DNA of 64,000 nucleotides from Linderina pennispora (GCF_002104995.1 NW_024468250.1:744001-808000); one strand, 5' to 3'; shown: positions 30,795-40,401, numbered from the stretch's first letter. Made by a program: numbers and translations. The notes: generated from the letters alone by a model not told the origin.

Positions 30795-32528
30795 ATGGCG
30801 AACTGGGCAACACTGAGACCATATATTCTTCTGCGAACTGTCAATATACTTGACAATAGTATTGACCTGAGCAGTTCAGATGATGTCGACATCTATACTT
30901 CATTCCTCGAGCTTAACCAGGTTTGCCAACACTGGAGAGACACTATAAAAGAGAGCCTCTACACTACCGCAATTATCTTGTGCCACAAACTAACAGCTGA
31001 CCAAATGCTTCTATATGGCAACCCGTCTGATTCTAACCAACTTGCATCCAGAGGCATATATCTCGCAGCCTCATCACCACACCCTATTCTATGGAGAACA
31101 AACATCTCGAATATCGTGCGATCAAAAAACAGCAACTACACTCAGCAACTTCTTATCTCATTTCGAGACTGTACCATCGATTTTCCCTCTCTTGGAGATA
31201 TCCTCGAAATATTTGGATTCAGCACTGTCGAATGGCTTAGATTGAAAACAATACGTTTTATTGGAGACCTCCTTGAGGCAGAGCAGGCTTCGGACACCAA
31301 ACTCCCAATAGCTGACGATATCAGTACACGGCTGTTACAAACTTCGCAATATTTTATAACACATATCCCTGATTTGAAGCATTTGATACATGGTGCATCC
31401 AGCTATCCACTGAAGAATTCGCCAGTATTCCCACTTGGTGATATGTTAAACTTTTACTTACCACAGCTGCGAACTATAGATTTGGTCGATTATACACTTC
31501 CACAACTCGATCACACATACTTCTCTTCATTCCTCACTATACTGTATCTTCACATCAACAGTGAGAGTGCTGAGCATATCCCTAGAATTTTTGCACCCTC
31601 ATTGGTGATATTGGGGCTATATTATTCTGCCACCGCGCATTCATGGCACATCTTTAGAGACGGTCTGCCTGGGTCGGTTATCTTCGAAAACCTTACGAAG
31701 CTTGAAATTTATCACTATCCCAAAATATCTGAGTCAACAGATGAATCTGATACATACCTTCCTTCTATATCGTTTCCAAAGCTGAAGGATATGCGTTTAG
31801 ATTACTATCCACTCAAAGATTCGAACACCCTCGCTTTATTCAAGGACGCGCCAATACAGACTGCGATTATCTGTGACGTTGTTGATAAATTCCAACTCTC
31901 TGTGATAACCACCTTCAGAGATGTTCAGACTCTACGTATTTCCATAAGAAGCTGGCCAGATAAAGTGCATGACGAAGCTGCGGCGTCTGTTGCAAAGGAT
32001 CTTTTCAGCAAATCGTTCTCTACTTCCACCGCTGAAATATTTATTGACACAAGCCTACCAATTCCATTCCCTGATACGATTCTGTGGACAAGACTTGAGA
32101 GGCTGTATCTCAACTTCCCTGTATATCTTTCCGATCTCATCCACATTCTCCCTCAGCTTCATCATCTGCGCTGTCTTCTTGCCGGGGCCATATACAACAC
32201 TGGAAATGGCATAGAGAATACAGAATCAGCACCCATTTGGAGCACCACCCTCACTCAAGTTGTCCTATTCTCAAGCATTGTGGATATACCAACGATTCCT
32301 TCTCTTGAGGCAATGTGTATTTTGGTGTCTGGCCTACCTTCTCTTCTCAAGCTTGTTGTTCCAGACGATATGTTATTTACGGTAAAAGATGCACTTTCTG
32401 AACACATCATTTCTCGAGAATCTAGCGAAGGGGCACCTCAGGTTGTTGGATATCTTCCAACAAGAACGATATTGTATCTTCGAAATGGCATTCCTTTTAC
32501 CGATAATCAAGGCAACCGAATTTCATAA
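30795..32528 (+). CDS. F-box-like/LRR-like protein, copy D
   Basis: A 577-residue intact copy, identical in length to copy A. It starts MANWATLRPYILLRTVNIL, with the F-box-like segment ending LELNQVCQHWRDTIKESLY, then the leucine-rich body and the end GIPFTDNQGNRIS. Differences from the other copies are scattered through the leucine-rich part, while the N-terminus stays nearly fixed. That is the pattern expected if the N-terminus binds a constant partner (SKP1) and the body a variable one; this is inference. The in-frame extension up to 30726 has a non-ATG head and is not conserved as protein. Confidence 0.75.
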   Translation: MANWATLRPYILLRTVNILDNSIDLSSSDDVDIYTSFLELNQVCQHWRDTIKESLYTTAIILCHKLTADQMLLYGNPSDSNQLASRGIYLAASSPHPILWRTNISNIVRSKNSNYTQQLLISFRDCTIDFPSLGDILEIFGFSTVEWLRLKTIRFIGDLLEAEQASDTKLPIADDISTRLLQTSQYFITHIPDLKHLIHGASSYPLKNSPVFPLGDMLNFYLPQLRTIDLVDYTLPQLDHTYFSSFLTILYLHINSESAEHIPRIFAPSLVILGLYYSATAHSWHIFRDGLPGSVIFENLTKLEIYHYPKISESTDESDTYLPSISFPKLKDMRLDYYPLKDSNTLALFKDAPIQTAIICDVVDKFQLSVITTFRDVQTLRISIRSWPDKVHDEAAASVAKDLFSKSFSTSTAEIFIDTSLPIPFPDTILWTRLERLYLNFPVYLSDLIHILPQLHHLRCLLAGAIYNTGNGIENTESAPIWSTTLTQVVLFSSIVDIPTIPSLEAMCILVSGLPSLLKLVVPDDMLFTVKDALSEHIISRESSEGAPQVVGYLPTRTILYLRNGIPFTDNQGNRIS

Positions 32529-33086
32529 TATATCTAGGTGAAATGGCTATGGCAATAAATACGATATTATATATAATTCTAGGTAGAAATCTATCTAGTG
32601 GCAGGTTTAATTGTATTTCGTATTATCATGAATCTATAGGTTGACTGAGCCAGCCGCGATGCCCTACCCTCCAAAAAGCAATCAAGCCTAGAGACAATTT
32701 ATGCATATCAAGTGGACCGGTGCAACTTGCTATAATATCTCTAGTACCAATTGAACTGATGAGCAGCCTCCTGTAACCGCTCCGCATGTTAGCCTTTCAA
32801 CCACATTACCAAGTTAGTTGAATGTAGACAGATATACTACTTAAGATAGGATACAAGAGTCGAGTATGAGTAGGGGTATATCCATTTGCATACCGAATAT
32901 AGCGGTTGGAAACTGAGACAATGCCATTGCCTATCATCGGCACAGGAACTGTGTCTCCCGCAGTCACGTCGACGATGGGGATGAAAACTACAATCTAACA
33001 TTTTAGTCAAAGATGTGAATTCCATTCTAGACATTATTACAGACTATTCTAACTAGAGAGTATGTATTATAGTCTTTTACATGTCG
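32529..33086. other. Intergenic, AT-rich
   Basis: The 3' flank of copy D keeps F-box-unit homology for only about 50 bp (TATATCTAGGTGAAATGGCT), then diverges. A short minus-strand frame at about 32840-32990 reads VDVTAGDTVPVPMIGNGIV, faintly like retroelement protease-region sequence. It is too short and isolated to call. Confidence 0.35.
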
Positions 33087-33263
33087 TTAGGAATGCCTCC
33101 ATGGTGCGCGGAGGCAGAGATGGTTTACATGGTATATCATTGCCTCATCGTATCCGAACTTGTCCCCACAGTATGTGCACTTGTGGACCTTTCTAGCACC
33201 CCCTTCAGTGTGTACCTGCTGGGTCCTGTTATTCGATCGTGGCCAACGGAAGCAGTAGGACAT
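33087..33263 (-). CDS. Small C2H2 zinc-finger ORF (58 codons), possibly a relic or terminal exon
   Basis: An ATG at 33263 opens a 58-residue frame starting MSYCFRWPRSNNR. It contains one perfect C2H2 finger, KCTYCGDKFGYDEAMIYHVN followed by H (C-x2-C-x12-H-x3-H), and stops nine residues later. An alternative frame just upstream reads ALSSSSNSNQCPTASVGHD after a CCACAG acceptor-like site, so this may be the last exon or the remnant of a larger zinc-finger protein rather than a free-standing peptide. It is below most length cutoffs. No neighbour explains it. Confidence 0.4.
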   Translation of the reverse strand: MSYCFRWPRSNNRTQQVHTEGGARKVHKCTYCGDKFGYDEAMIYHVNHLCLRAPWRHS

Positions 33264-34195
33264 TGGTTACTATTCGAACTGGAGCTGAGTGCCTGTGGAT
33301 TGAAATGGCAATAGGAAGGATAACAGTGTAGGCTACACTGAGTTCATTTATACTGGTCTGCAAGATACATCAGCCTGTAATAAGTGCATCTTGTACAGAC
33401 GTTCTTCTGCATTACAAAGGGTCGCCATGACTGCTAATATTGGTCACAGCCTCAAATACAGCCTTATTTGACATGATAGGTTTCAAATTACCACTGTATG
33501 TCTGAAATAAGGGGTCTTTTGAGGACATCGACGGTGGCCGCCTGCATACTGGCTACACTGATACGCATCATGCTTGTCTTGGTCAAAACCTCAGTATAAA
33601 GTGTACTTTTGATACATAACACATACTACCGCCCTCCAGCCACAGCGTGTGCAGCTGAGATAAAAGGGCTAGCGAACCTAGCCCATCACGGCACAGCTTG
33701 GGTCAGAATATTTAAATTCACGTGATTTGTTTTCTGTAACTGTATCACAACCCGCTCTTTGCTGATAACACCAGTGTATCTGCAGTTTATTCCCCGTCGC
33801 CTCCGAGCTTCAAACTCGACCAGGGACCCGCCACATACTGGGCGTATCTCATGCGTTGCTGAGCAGGTGTACCAAGGGTGGCATCGGGTCCGGCCCCAGG
33901 CGATCTGGCCAGCTGCGCCATTGATCCGATCAAGAGCAAACTTGCAATTGTTGCGTTTGCAGGATTCCCGGCCACGATGCACTTTATAGCGATTTGCGCT
34001 TACGAACACGCTATTTTGCTGTTTTCCTGCCAGCCCCTAGGCCGACTACTACGCGACCTGCAAAGCCCCTTGTTCGTGGCTGTTCAAACGGCTGCCGAGC
34101 CGTTTCTCTTCGCTGCTTTCCCCACTCCCAAACTTTTCAGCCATTTTTATCCCCTCTTGCCTTCTATTGTACCCTGTCAAAACCCCTGGGAGAAA
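33264..34195. other. Intergenic, 0.9 kb
   Basis: Upstream region of the spliced F-box gene; pyrimidine-rich from about 34110 to 34190. Open frames at 33686-34009 (minus) and 33878 onward (plus) lack homologous character and are not called. Confidence 0.4.
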
Positions 34196-35406
34196 ATGGC
34201 CATGGTACCGGAGACAGCGCATTGCTGGATTTGCGGGGTGTTTGTGGAGGGTATTGGCGACCTCTACAGCTCCGTGGAGTTGAAGACGTGGAAGGAGAAG
34301 ATGCCCGAGGGCTGCGACCCCGCCAAGTGTGAGCACGGTAAGAGTTTTTTACTCGGGCTGGACCAGCTTCCTATTTTTGCTGGCAATCAGGCCCGCGTTC
34401 TAGAATGGCAGAGAAAAGCATGCAAAAAATGCAGCGGCCTTGATTTTCCTCTTGATGTTTATGGATTGTAGACGTCAGCATCTTCCGTATCTGCGCCAGC
34501 GAAATGTACACCGAGCAGATACGCTTCCTGAATGTGTACAGCGGGGTCAGCCCGCGCAACCACGGCTGCTACACCGACGGCCCGGGCGGCCTGGTGTTCA
34601 TCGACGACGACCCTGTGTTTGCCGAGCACGAGCTCAGCATCATGTGTGCGAGCGAGATGACCGAGGAGTACAACAAGCCGCTGGCCATGAGCGTGGGCGA
34701 GGCGGCAAATGAAGTGACCGACATTCTTGTTGTCGTGGTCCACGATATGTGCCTGGAGATGCTGACGGCAGAGCTCGACCGGCAAAGGATTCCGTGGACA
34801 TACCGCGGGATTTTTGCGAATGCATGCGACAGCGGCAGGCATGTCATGGATCTGGACGTCGACGTTCCGGGGCTGAAGCGCAGCGAGACCGACAAGGTCA
34901 AGGAAATCCTGCTCAACGACGAAGAGTACAATGTGTCGGACCTGTGGATTATCTCGAGCCCCAAGTACGCGCCGGCGCCAGTCTATCTACAGCCCCACGA
35001 GAACCCGCGGGAGGTATTCAAGACCGTCGACTCGCAGGAGAAGTCGCAGCTGCTGAGCCTACCGCCAGAGATGCTGGAGCTGGTTATGAGCTACCTGGAC
35101 GAGGAGTCGCTGATCAGCATGGGCCTGTCGTGCAAGAAGGTGGCCAATATGCCTGGGTTTTGGCGGTGGATATTCCTTGCTACATTCAAAATCGCCAGCG
35201 CCAAGGGCTGGATCGACTGGCACCAGTACTACCGGCGCGCGCTGCGGTTCCGCCTGAACTTTATGAGCCGCGCGCGCATCACCGGCGTTGTGCGGCACAA
35301 CATCGCCCAGTATGACTCGTGGTCGCGCCAGCTCAGCACCGAGGCGCTGGAGTTTGCCGATGGGTTCCTGGTACACTACGGCAAGACGATCGAAGACTAC
35401 TGCTGA
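34196..35406 (+). CDS. F-box protein (two exons)
   Basis: A 358-residue protein after splicing. Exon 1 is 34196-34337 (MAMVPETAHCWICG and onward). The intron is 34338-34471 (134 bp, GTAAGA donor, TTGTAG acceptor). Exon 2 is 34472-35406 and resumes as DVSIFRICASEMYTEQIRF. The N-terminus has a CWICG element. A conserved-looking block HGCYTDGPGGLVFIDDDPVF lies at about residues 78-97. The F-box is near residues 241-282 (LLSLPPEMLELVMSYLDEES, then MGLSCKKVANMPGFWRW). The start is chosen for good context and because the frame fits the splice. It is unrelated in sequence to the repeated F-box-like copies A-D. Predicted SCF substrate adaptor; substrate unknown. Confidence 0.8.
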
Positions 35407-35509
35407 GCCAACCCCCAAAAGTCAAATACACGCCGCCCCTGAAACCGCCGCACGCCCTCTCTTTGCTCCAGCCGCTTCCCTTTTCCCTCCTAATTTCTTT
35501 ATTTTAACA

Positions 35510-36526
35510 ATGTCGTTTACAATTCACTGGGAGAAGCTGGACAAGAAGGTTGCGCAGAGCATCCAGCAGCAGCTCAACAGCTTTTTCGCGCGGCTAGAGA
35601 AGCGGCCGGTGTTCCTGGGCGACATTACAGTCGAGGGTCTCGATTTCGGCAGCACACCGCCCGACATTGAAATTCTCGACCTGACCGAACCCTACCCAGA
35701 ATTCTACATGGCCACAGAGGAAGAGGAGGAGGAGGAGGACGCAGAGAGAGAATCAGACGTGGCGATGCAGCGGATACAGGTCATGCCGGCATCGCAGATC
35801 GGTAGCAGAATGTTCCAGAGCCAAGGGCTGCGAGGTGCATCGACATCAGTAGCTGCGGCCGACAGCGATTACCAGGACATCGACGACGACCTCGAGTCGG
35901 TGTTGAGCGGGCTGCCAGATCGCCCGATATCGCAGGCATCGATTCAGCAGTTTCTGCAGCCGCCTATGGGCTTGCTTCGAACCGGATCAATGACTCCAGG
36001 CACAAGGATCTGGCAAAGCCCGTCGCTGTACTCGGCACAGACAATGCCACGGACCTCCCTCCAGCAACAACAACAGCAGCAGCGCATGTCACTCGGTACC
36101 AGCACATTTTCAAGTGCCATGCCGCACCGGATCGCTGTGGAGCGGACCGACGATGACATGCAGCTGCTAACCAAGCTTGAATACAAAGGCGACATGTCGC
36201 TGGTGCTGAGCACCGAGTTGCAGCTCAACTACCCGGCATCGCAGTTTGCGAGTCTGCCAGTCACAATGCACATCACAAAGATCGAGTTCTCGGCGCTGGC
36301 CGTGGTTGCGTACTTAAAGGGCCGCATCAACTTTTGTTTCCTGGAGCCCGAGCCGCCACGCACCAGTCTGCTGGACAACTTTTGCATTCGCACAGAGATC
36401 GGCGACCAGCACCACCATGTACTTAAAAATGTCGAAAAGCTGGAGCTGTTCATTACCGAGCAGCTGAGAAAGGCTATTGACGACGACTTTGTCTTTCCGT
36501 GCTACCATTCATTTGAGCTGGAGTGA
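35510..36526 (+). CDS. MDM12: Mitochondrial distribution and morphology protein 12 (ERMES subunit)
   Basis: A 338-residue SMP-domain protein of the ER-mitochondria encounter structure, which moves lipids between the ER and the mitochondrial outer membrane together with Mmm1, Mdm34 and Mdm10. The N-terminus MSFTIHWEKLDKKVAQSIQQ and the block DFGSTPPDIEILDLTEPYPE followed by FYMATEEEEEEEDAE match fungal Mdm12. A Ser/Gln-rich insertion of about 110 residues splits the SMP domain, as is common in the family. The C-terminal half (LSTELQLNYP, then MHITKIEFSALAVVAYLKGR and ISVRTEIGD-type strands) is well preserved. The ATG at 35510 is 103 bp after the F-box gene stop. No intron. Confidence 0.9.
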   Translation: MSFTIHWEKLDKKVAQSIQQQLNSFFARLEKRPVFLGDITVEGLDFGSTPPDIEILDLTEPYPEFYMATEEEEEEEDAERESDVAMQRIQVMPASQIGSRMFQSQGLRGASTSVAAADSDYQDIDDDLESVLSGLPDRPISQASIQQFLQPPMGLLRTGSMTPGTRIWQSPSLYSAQTMPRTSLQQQQQQQRMSLGTSTFSSAMPHRIAVERTDDDMQLLTKLEYKGDMSLVLSTELQLNYPASQFASLPVTMHITKIEFSALAVVAYLKGRINFCFLEPEPPRTSLLDNFCIRTEIGDQHHHVLKNVEKLELFITEQLRKAIDDDFVFPCYHSFELE

Positions 36527-36558
36527 TGACGTAGAGAATGTATTTACCTAGAGGACTT

Positions 36559-36648
36559 TTAATACCACCGACACCCTCTTCCGCCGATGCATAGAGTACA
36601 GGTGCACTGGCAGTCGGGCTTCGCGATGCTAGTGTCTGGGAACTTCAT
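36559..36648 (-). CDS. Tiny cysteine-rich peptide, metallothionein-like (left flank of the microgene array)
   Basis: A 29-residue ORF: MKFPDTSIAKPDC, then Q-C-T-C-T-L-C-I-G-G-R-G-C and R-W-Y before the stop. The core CxCxLCxxGRxC is shared with the 23-residue ORF at 40764-40835, although the rest differs; two independent ORFs with the same Cys core argue that both are real. Cys-x-Cys pairs in a very short protein recall fungal copper metallothioneins, so metal binding is a reasonable inference. The frame is open upstream, so a start at 36732 (57 residues) or a spliced start is possible; a GTAAGC donor and a TTTCAG acceptor frame the interval between them. Confidence 0.45.
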   Translation of the reverse strand: MKFPDTSIAKPDCQCTCTLCIGGRGCRWY

Positions 36649-37243
36649 CCTGCCTGAAACAGCTAGGGATTTGGTGGAGGCTCTAGGGAGTAGTGTACGT
36701 TGTAGAACAGATACCAGCGACAAGAGGTCCATTGCCACCTGAAGCTCGCTTACCCGTGTCGGCAAGCTGGCTCGCACCTGCAATTAGAGGTACGAACCGT
36801 CCACATTGCCGTTGCTAGATGAATTGGCCCAGCTGTGCTTGTGCTTTGTGAAAGCTGGAAAGGAGATGCGCTGCCAATTAATGCGTGGCATCCTATGCCT
36901 TGCGACCATCATCGACAGCCACAGGCATAAGCGCATGCCTAGTGCCCACAGAGGATCTAATCGCATATGGTAATCTACCGATCGACCCTGGCCGGGTTTC
37001 AATTGGAGCCTTTTTGCTGTGGACCGCCCGCTATTTACCCAATAGCCCACCATTGAAGTGGGAGACCTCGCTGCTACCCATTGTGAAATTAAAAATTCAC
37101 ACAATTACACCGCCAATACGGCACAATAAGACCACACGGGTGCAACCGATGTGTAGACCCAGAGTATACTTCAAAAATGTATCCGCCCCATCTTCGAGAA
37201 GGCTACACATCGCCTTGTCCGCCAGGAGAGGGCTCAGCCCAAC
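36649..37243. other. Intergenic upstream of microgene 1
   Basis: About 600 bp. Contains an AT-rich stretch with TTGTGAAATTAAAAATTCAC at about 37080, with inverted-repeat character, and the word CACACGGGTG at 37135. No other ORF is supported. Confidence 0.35.
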
Positions 37244-37250
37244 TATAAAA
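37244..37250 (+). promoter_or_regulatory. TATA box of microgene 1
   Basis: TATAAAA, 118 bp upstream of the ATG at 37362. Same box and similar distance as at the other four array members. Confidence 0.6.
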
Positions 37251-37361
37251 GACCTGCCCACAGGACTCAGAGGGAGGGTCGAGGTACAATCGACAAGCCC
37301 ATCTTCTCCTTTATACCAGAATCCACCACCTCCCCTTTGCCAGCACAGCAAGAACAATACC

Positions 37362-37457
37362 ATGAACGCCTACGTCGCCATCGCAACCGTTGCCGTCCTC
37401 TTCGCTGCTACCATCTCTGCAGCTCAGGCCCAGGTCGTCGGTGGTGGTCCCTGGTAA
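37362..37457 (+). CDS. Secreted micropeptide precursor 1 (mature tail QVVGGGPW)
   Basis: A 31-residue ORF. MNAYVAIATVAVLFAATIS forms an almost complete signal peptide, followed by AAQA, a good Ala-x-Ala signal-peptidase site, and QVVGGGPW before TAA. Cleavage after AQA would release an octapeptide with N-terminal Gln, able to cyclise to pyroglutamate, and a C-terminal aromatic residue. There is no Kex2 (KR) site and no CaaX box, so it is not a standard alpha- or a-factor precursor. It is the first of five same-strand relatives. Role unknown; a secreted signal, surface-active or defensive peptide are the options. The protein-level conservation among copies is the main evidence that it is a gene. 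Confidence 0.72.
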   Translation: MNAYVAIATVAVLFAATISAAQAQVVGGGPW

Positions 37458-38146
37458 ATGCCACGGCCACAGCCCTGTTATTAGCTCTGTATATTAGCGA
37501 ATACGACCGTATCTACCCAATATAATCCTATACCTTAAAGCCTAAGGCTTCTGTGTCAGCAGTTTATCAATTGGAACTATGCTCCCAAGCAGTACCAACT
37601 GTTGCTAGGTAATGACATTGTGTTTTGCATAAACATTTGCTGCCAATAGTCTGCAGGATGCTGTGTGTCGTTTAAGCCATCTTCAGGACTATCACAGCAG
37701 AAATGAATTTTTGGTCGAGCAGAGCTGTTCAGCGCATGTCAACACATGTATTGGAAATGCAAGCGTGTAGGATTGGTTGGCGTTCCCTACAAGTGTGGGC
37801 TCTACGCACACTATTCTACACACATCTCTTTCACATTTGGCCCGCCAAGATAGGGCTAACCTTCAGTATGAGGGGGAAGAGCGCAGCTGGTGTTTTTGAA
37901 GGACAGCGATTGGCGCTGAAAATCATGATGGCCCCGGTTATTACAGCCCAATTGCTCAGCAGATACCGTTCATACAATAAAACTTGGGTGCTATTGTAGA
38001 ATTACAATTACAATTCAGATAACAAACAGCACTATGTGCGCAATTGTACAGCTCAACTTGAATCGTGCGTGCTATTACATCGTTAGAGACTCCCTCCGTA
38101 GCCTTAGACGCTTGTAGAGGCTGGGTCAGCATGATCTTGTTCCAGC
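37458..38146. other. Spacer between microgenes 1 and 2
   Basis: About 690 bp, AT-rich. No ORF is supported. It has CAATTG words at about 37951 and 38041 upstream of copy 2; similar words (CAATTG, CCAATTG) precede copies 3 and 5. Confidence 0.35.
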
Positions 38147-38153
38147 TATAAAA
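38147..38153 (+). promoter_or_regulatory. TATA box of microgene 2
   Basis: TATAAAA, 101 bp upstream of the ATG at 38248, in the word CCAGCTATAAAAGCAGAA. Confidence 0.6.
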
Positions 38154-38247
38154 GCAGAATAGACTTGTTGTTTGTTGGAGTAGAGCATCAGGCAGCAACA
38201 GCAACAGCAATAGCAGCAGTTTCTAGCCCCTCTACAAGCACTTTCTC

Positions 38248-38340
38248 ATGGCTTCCACTGCTATCGCTACTGTCGCTGTCCTCTTCGCTGCCGCCATCTC
38301 TGCTGCTCAGGCTCAGGTTGTCGGCGGTGGTAGCTGGTAA
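38248..38340 (+). CDS. Secreted micropeptide precursor 2 (mature tail QVVGGGSW)
   Basis: A 30-residue ORF, MASTAIATVAVLFAAAISAA, then QAQVVGGGSW and TAA. It is one residue shorter than copy 1 near the N-terminus, with Pro to Ser before the terminal Trp. The signal peptide and AQA cleavage site are preserved while flanking DNA is unrelated, indicating selection on the peptide. Many differences from copy 1 are third-position changes (for example GTC GGT GGT versus GTC GGC GGT). Its leader contains a run of CAG/CAA triplets at about 38193-38218. Confidence 0.72.
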   Translation: MASTAIATVAVLFAAAISAAQAQVVGGGSW

Positions 38341-39076
38341 ACATTACTGCGATTACCTCATCAGGACAAGAGCGCTTCATGTATACTAGACCGTTGACAA
38401 TATATATCTTAGTACATCATTATCTCACTCGACAAGCCATGTTATCCATGTTTGCGGAATGGTGTATAGGTACACATGTTTCTTTCACAGCTGGTTGCAG
38501 TGTGGTGCAAAAGCTACTTTCAAAGGATGATGCCAGCTAATGACCATTCGTGTGCATGCTGCTTGGGATGTAAAGCGAGTTATCAGTATTTACTAGGCGG
38601 CACTCGTGTTGGACATGATGTTAACTTTTAATCTTGCTTGAGGGACTAATTCAGCAGCCCAAGCCAAGCACCCTGGAATACTTGTTTGCAAAAGCATTTC
38701 TGTTTGCTCCCAGTGCCAGTTGGTGCAAATGCAGCTCCTTTGTGGTACCCGGTATTGCCCATCTGACCATCCCCAAGTATCTCATTGAAATCATGACAGA
38801 TGAATAGTAAGCGGCTGTGATGATAGAAATTCCAGGGATCAGCACAGAAAACCAGCACGCTCCAGCTCCGATTCTTGATCACAATTGCCAATTTGGCAAT
38901 ACAAGGTCGCTTATTGTGAAATAGACGGTGCCCACATCAGCGCAATAGCGACTATTTAGACAGCGCTTGCTTCAATAAACCCCAATTGTGGCCCGTGGTC
39001 TCATTGGGGCTTTTACAACGAGCGGTCACTGTTGCAAACACTAGGTGCTGTAGGCCGTGGTAGCGCCCCTTTCTCA
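38341..39076. other. Spacer between microgenes 2 and 3
   Basis: About 740 bp, AT-rich. No gene is supported. CCCCAATTGTGG at about 38981 lies about 95 bp before the TATA box of copy 3. Confidence 0.35.
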
Positions 39077-39083
39077 TATAAAA
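39077..39083 (+). promoter_or_regulatory. TATA box of microgene 3
   Basis: TATAAAA, 132 bp upstream of the ATG at 39209, the longest distance in the set. Confidence 0.6.
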
Positions 39084-39208
39084 AGCCACGTCGCTGCCAC
39101 TCCAAGAAACTGGCAAAACCACATAACCATCCCACTGCACTTTGAAGAAACTCACTCTCTAGAAACAACCTCAGGGTCTCTCTGTCACTCACGCTCCAAG
39201 AAACCAAA

Positions 39209-39304
39209 ATGAACACCTCTATCGCTCTCCCTACTGTCGTCGTTCTCGTCGTTGCCGCCATTTCTGCTGCGCAGGCGCAGGTTGTCGGCGGTGGCCCATT
39301 CTAA
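39209..39304 (+). CDS. Secreted micropeptide precursor 3 (mature tail QVVGGGPF)
   Basis: A 31-residue ORF, MNTSIALPTVVVLVVAAISA, then AQAQVVGGGPF and TAA. The hydrophobic core is more diverged than in copies 1 and 2 (Val-rich), but the cleavage site and the QVVGGG core are identical. The terminal Trp is replaced by Phe, so the C-terminus stays aromatic. This pattern, a free core of the signal peptide and a fixed tail, is what a processed peptide should show. Confidence 0.72.
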   Translation: MNTSIALPTVVVLVVAAISAAQAQVVGGGPF

Positions 39305-39658
39305 ATACTTTACAAACGATTTGATACGGTGCACCGCACACAGCTGTACATTAAAACTATATTTGAAGTCCAAAGTACATAGCATGGTGATGGCACATTT
39401 GTGCGACATATGCATGTCAATGATGGCAAAGCAAGCCAGATTAAACCGACTTGTAGCGTCTCAGTGACAGGTAGTGGGAGGATAGATAGCAATCCTTGAC
39501 CAGATGCAGTGCAAGAAGGGGTGTTGCAGAATGAGGTCAGCAGCGGTGCCAGTTCTGATTATATGATTGAAAACGGTGTTGAAGATATGACCAAATGCAC
39601 GAGTACAGCTGTTTCTCACTCGAGAGGGCAAACTCTATGCAGGGGTTGACACATCATC

Positions 39659-39665
39659 TATAAAA
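39659..39665 (+). promoter_or_regulatory. TATA box of microgene 4
   Basis: TATAAAA, 106 bp upstream of the ATG at 39765, even though the coding part is interrupted. Confidence 0.55.
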
Positions 39666-39764
39666 AGGGTGTGAGTGCTGAGTGTATATGAAGGAAAAGG
39701 TTCCGTTCAGGAAAGATTTCTTCAAGCCCCTCAAACTCCTGTTCACACAATCACGATATTTACC

Positions 39765-39857
39765 ATGAGCGCTTCTATCACTGCCGCATATATTGTTGTC
39801 CTCTTTGCTGCCACTATCTCCGCTGCTCAGGCCTAGATTGTTGGCGGTGCCTGGTGA
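39765..39857 (+). pseudogene. Secreted micropeptide 4, interrupted by a stop at the predicted cleavage site
   Basis: ATG at 39765 reads MSASITAAYIVVLFAATISA, then AQA, and then TAG (39834-39836) where the other copies have CAG for the first residue of the mature peptide. After it the frame continues IVGGAW and TGA. The signal peptide and promoter are intact, so only a 23-residue leader would be made unless the TAG is read through. Most likely a recent pseudogene by a single C-to-T change; the downstream part has also lost one Gly and the Pro, consistent with relaxed selection. Confidence 0.65.
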
Positions 39858-40394
39858 GCACGATCGCTGCCGTTTTTTGCATTCCACTCTTATACATGCC
39901 ATCTTACTATGGGCTGGCATTATAAGACAGGTATTCTAAGCCTGTCAAGCTAAACATAGCCCTGTTATGGACGGTGTCGCCATGTAACCATGAGGAAGAA
40001 ATGGACAGGTGTGGTCTCAAGCATTGTCGATTTGCCACCTGTGCAATTACACCACCCATGCTGTTTTTTTTTTGGCAAGACATAGGGCGTATGCGTTGCG
40101 AGCGGAAAACAGAGATCTACTCGAGAAAACCAATCATGCTCCAGCCTCAAAATCGCACAATTGCCCAATCCCATCCCTTTTTAAATTGCAAGCGCAGCCG
40201 AATGGTTGTTGCGAGAGACGTAATTGCAGCACGGAGAGAGCAATTGGCAACGGTGCAGAATAGCCTGATTTTCAATAGCCGGCAACAAGGGCATTCTGGA
40301 TGCCATTGAGATGTGGGCGATTGAAATTTTAATAAAAAGCAGGCCAGCAGTCTGACATGCATGCTGTGCACGCGGAAAGCGTCTGTTGCGTGGG
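39858..40394. other. Spacer between microgenes 4 and 5
   Basis: About 540 bp. GCACAATTGCCCAATCCC lies at about 40154. A T-run sits at 40064-40072. No gene is supported; opposing open frames are chance. Confidence 0.35.
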
Positions 40395-40401
40395 CATAAA
40401 A
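40395..40401 (+). promoter_or_regulatory. TATA-like box of microgene relic 5
   Basis: CATAAAA, one base from the TATAAAA of the other members, 120 bp upstream of the position homologous to their ATG (40515). Confidence 0.5.

Noticed and set aside
32840-33000. Possible retroelement protease-like fragment (VDVTAGDTVPVPMIGNG)
   Set aside because: Only a short stretch, no catalytic DSGA or DTGA motif, no reverse transcriptase or long terminal repeats nearby.
33878-34195. N-terminal extension of the spliced F-box gene
   Set aside because: Composition unlike the downstream protein, weak start; the ATG at 34196 has good context and follows a pyrimidine-rich leader.
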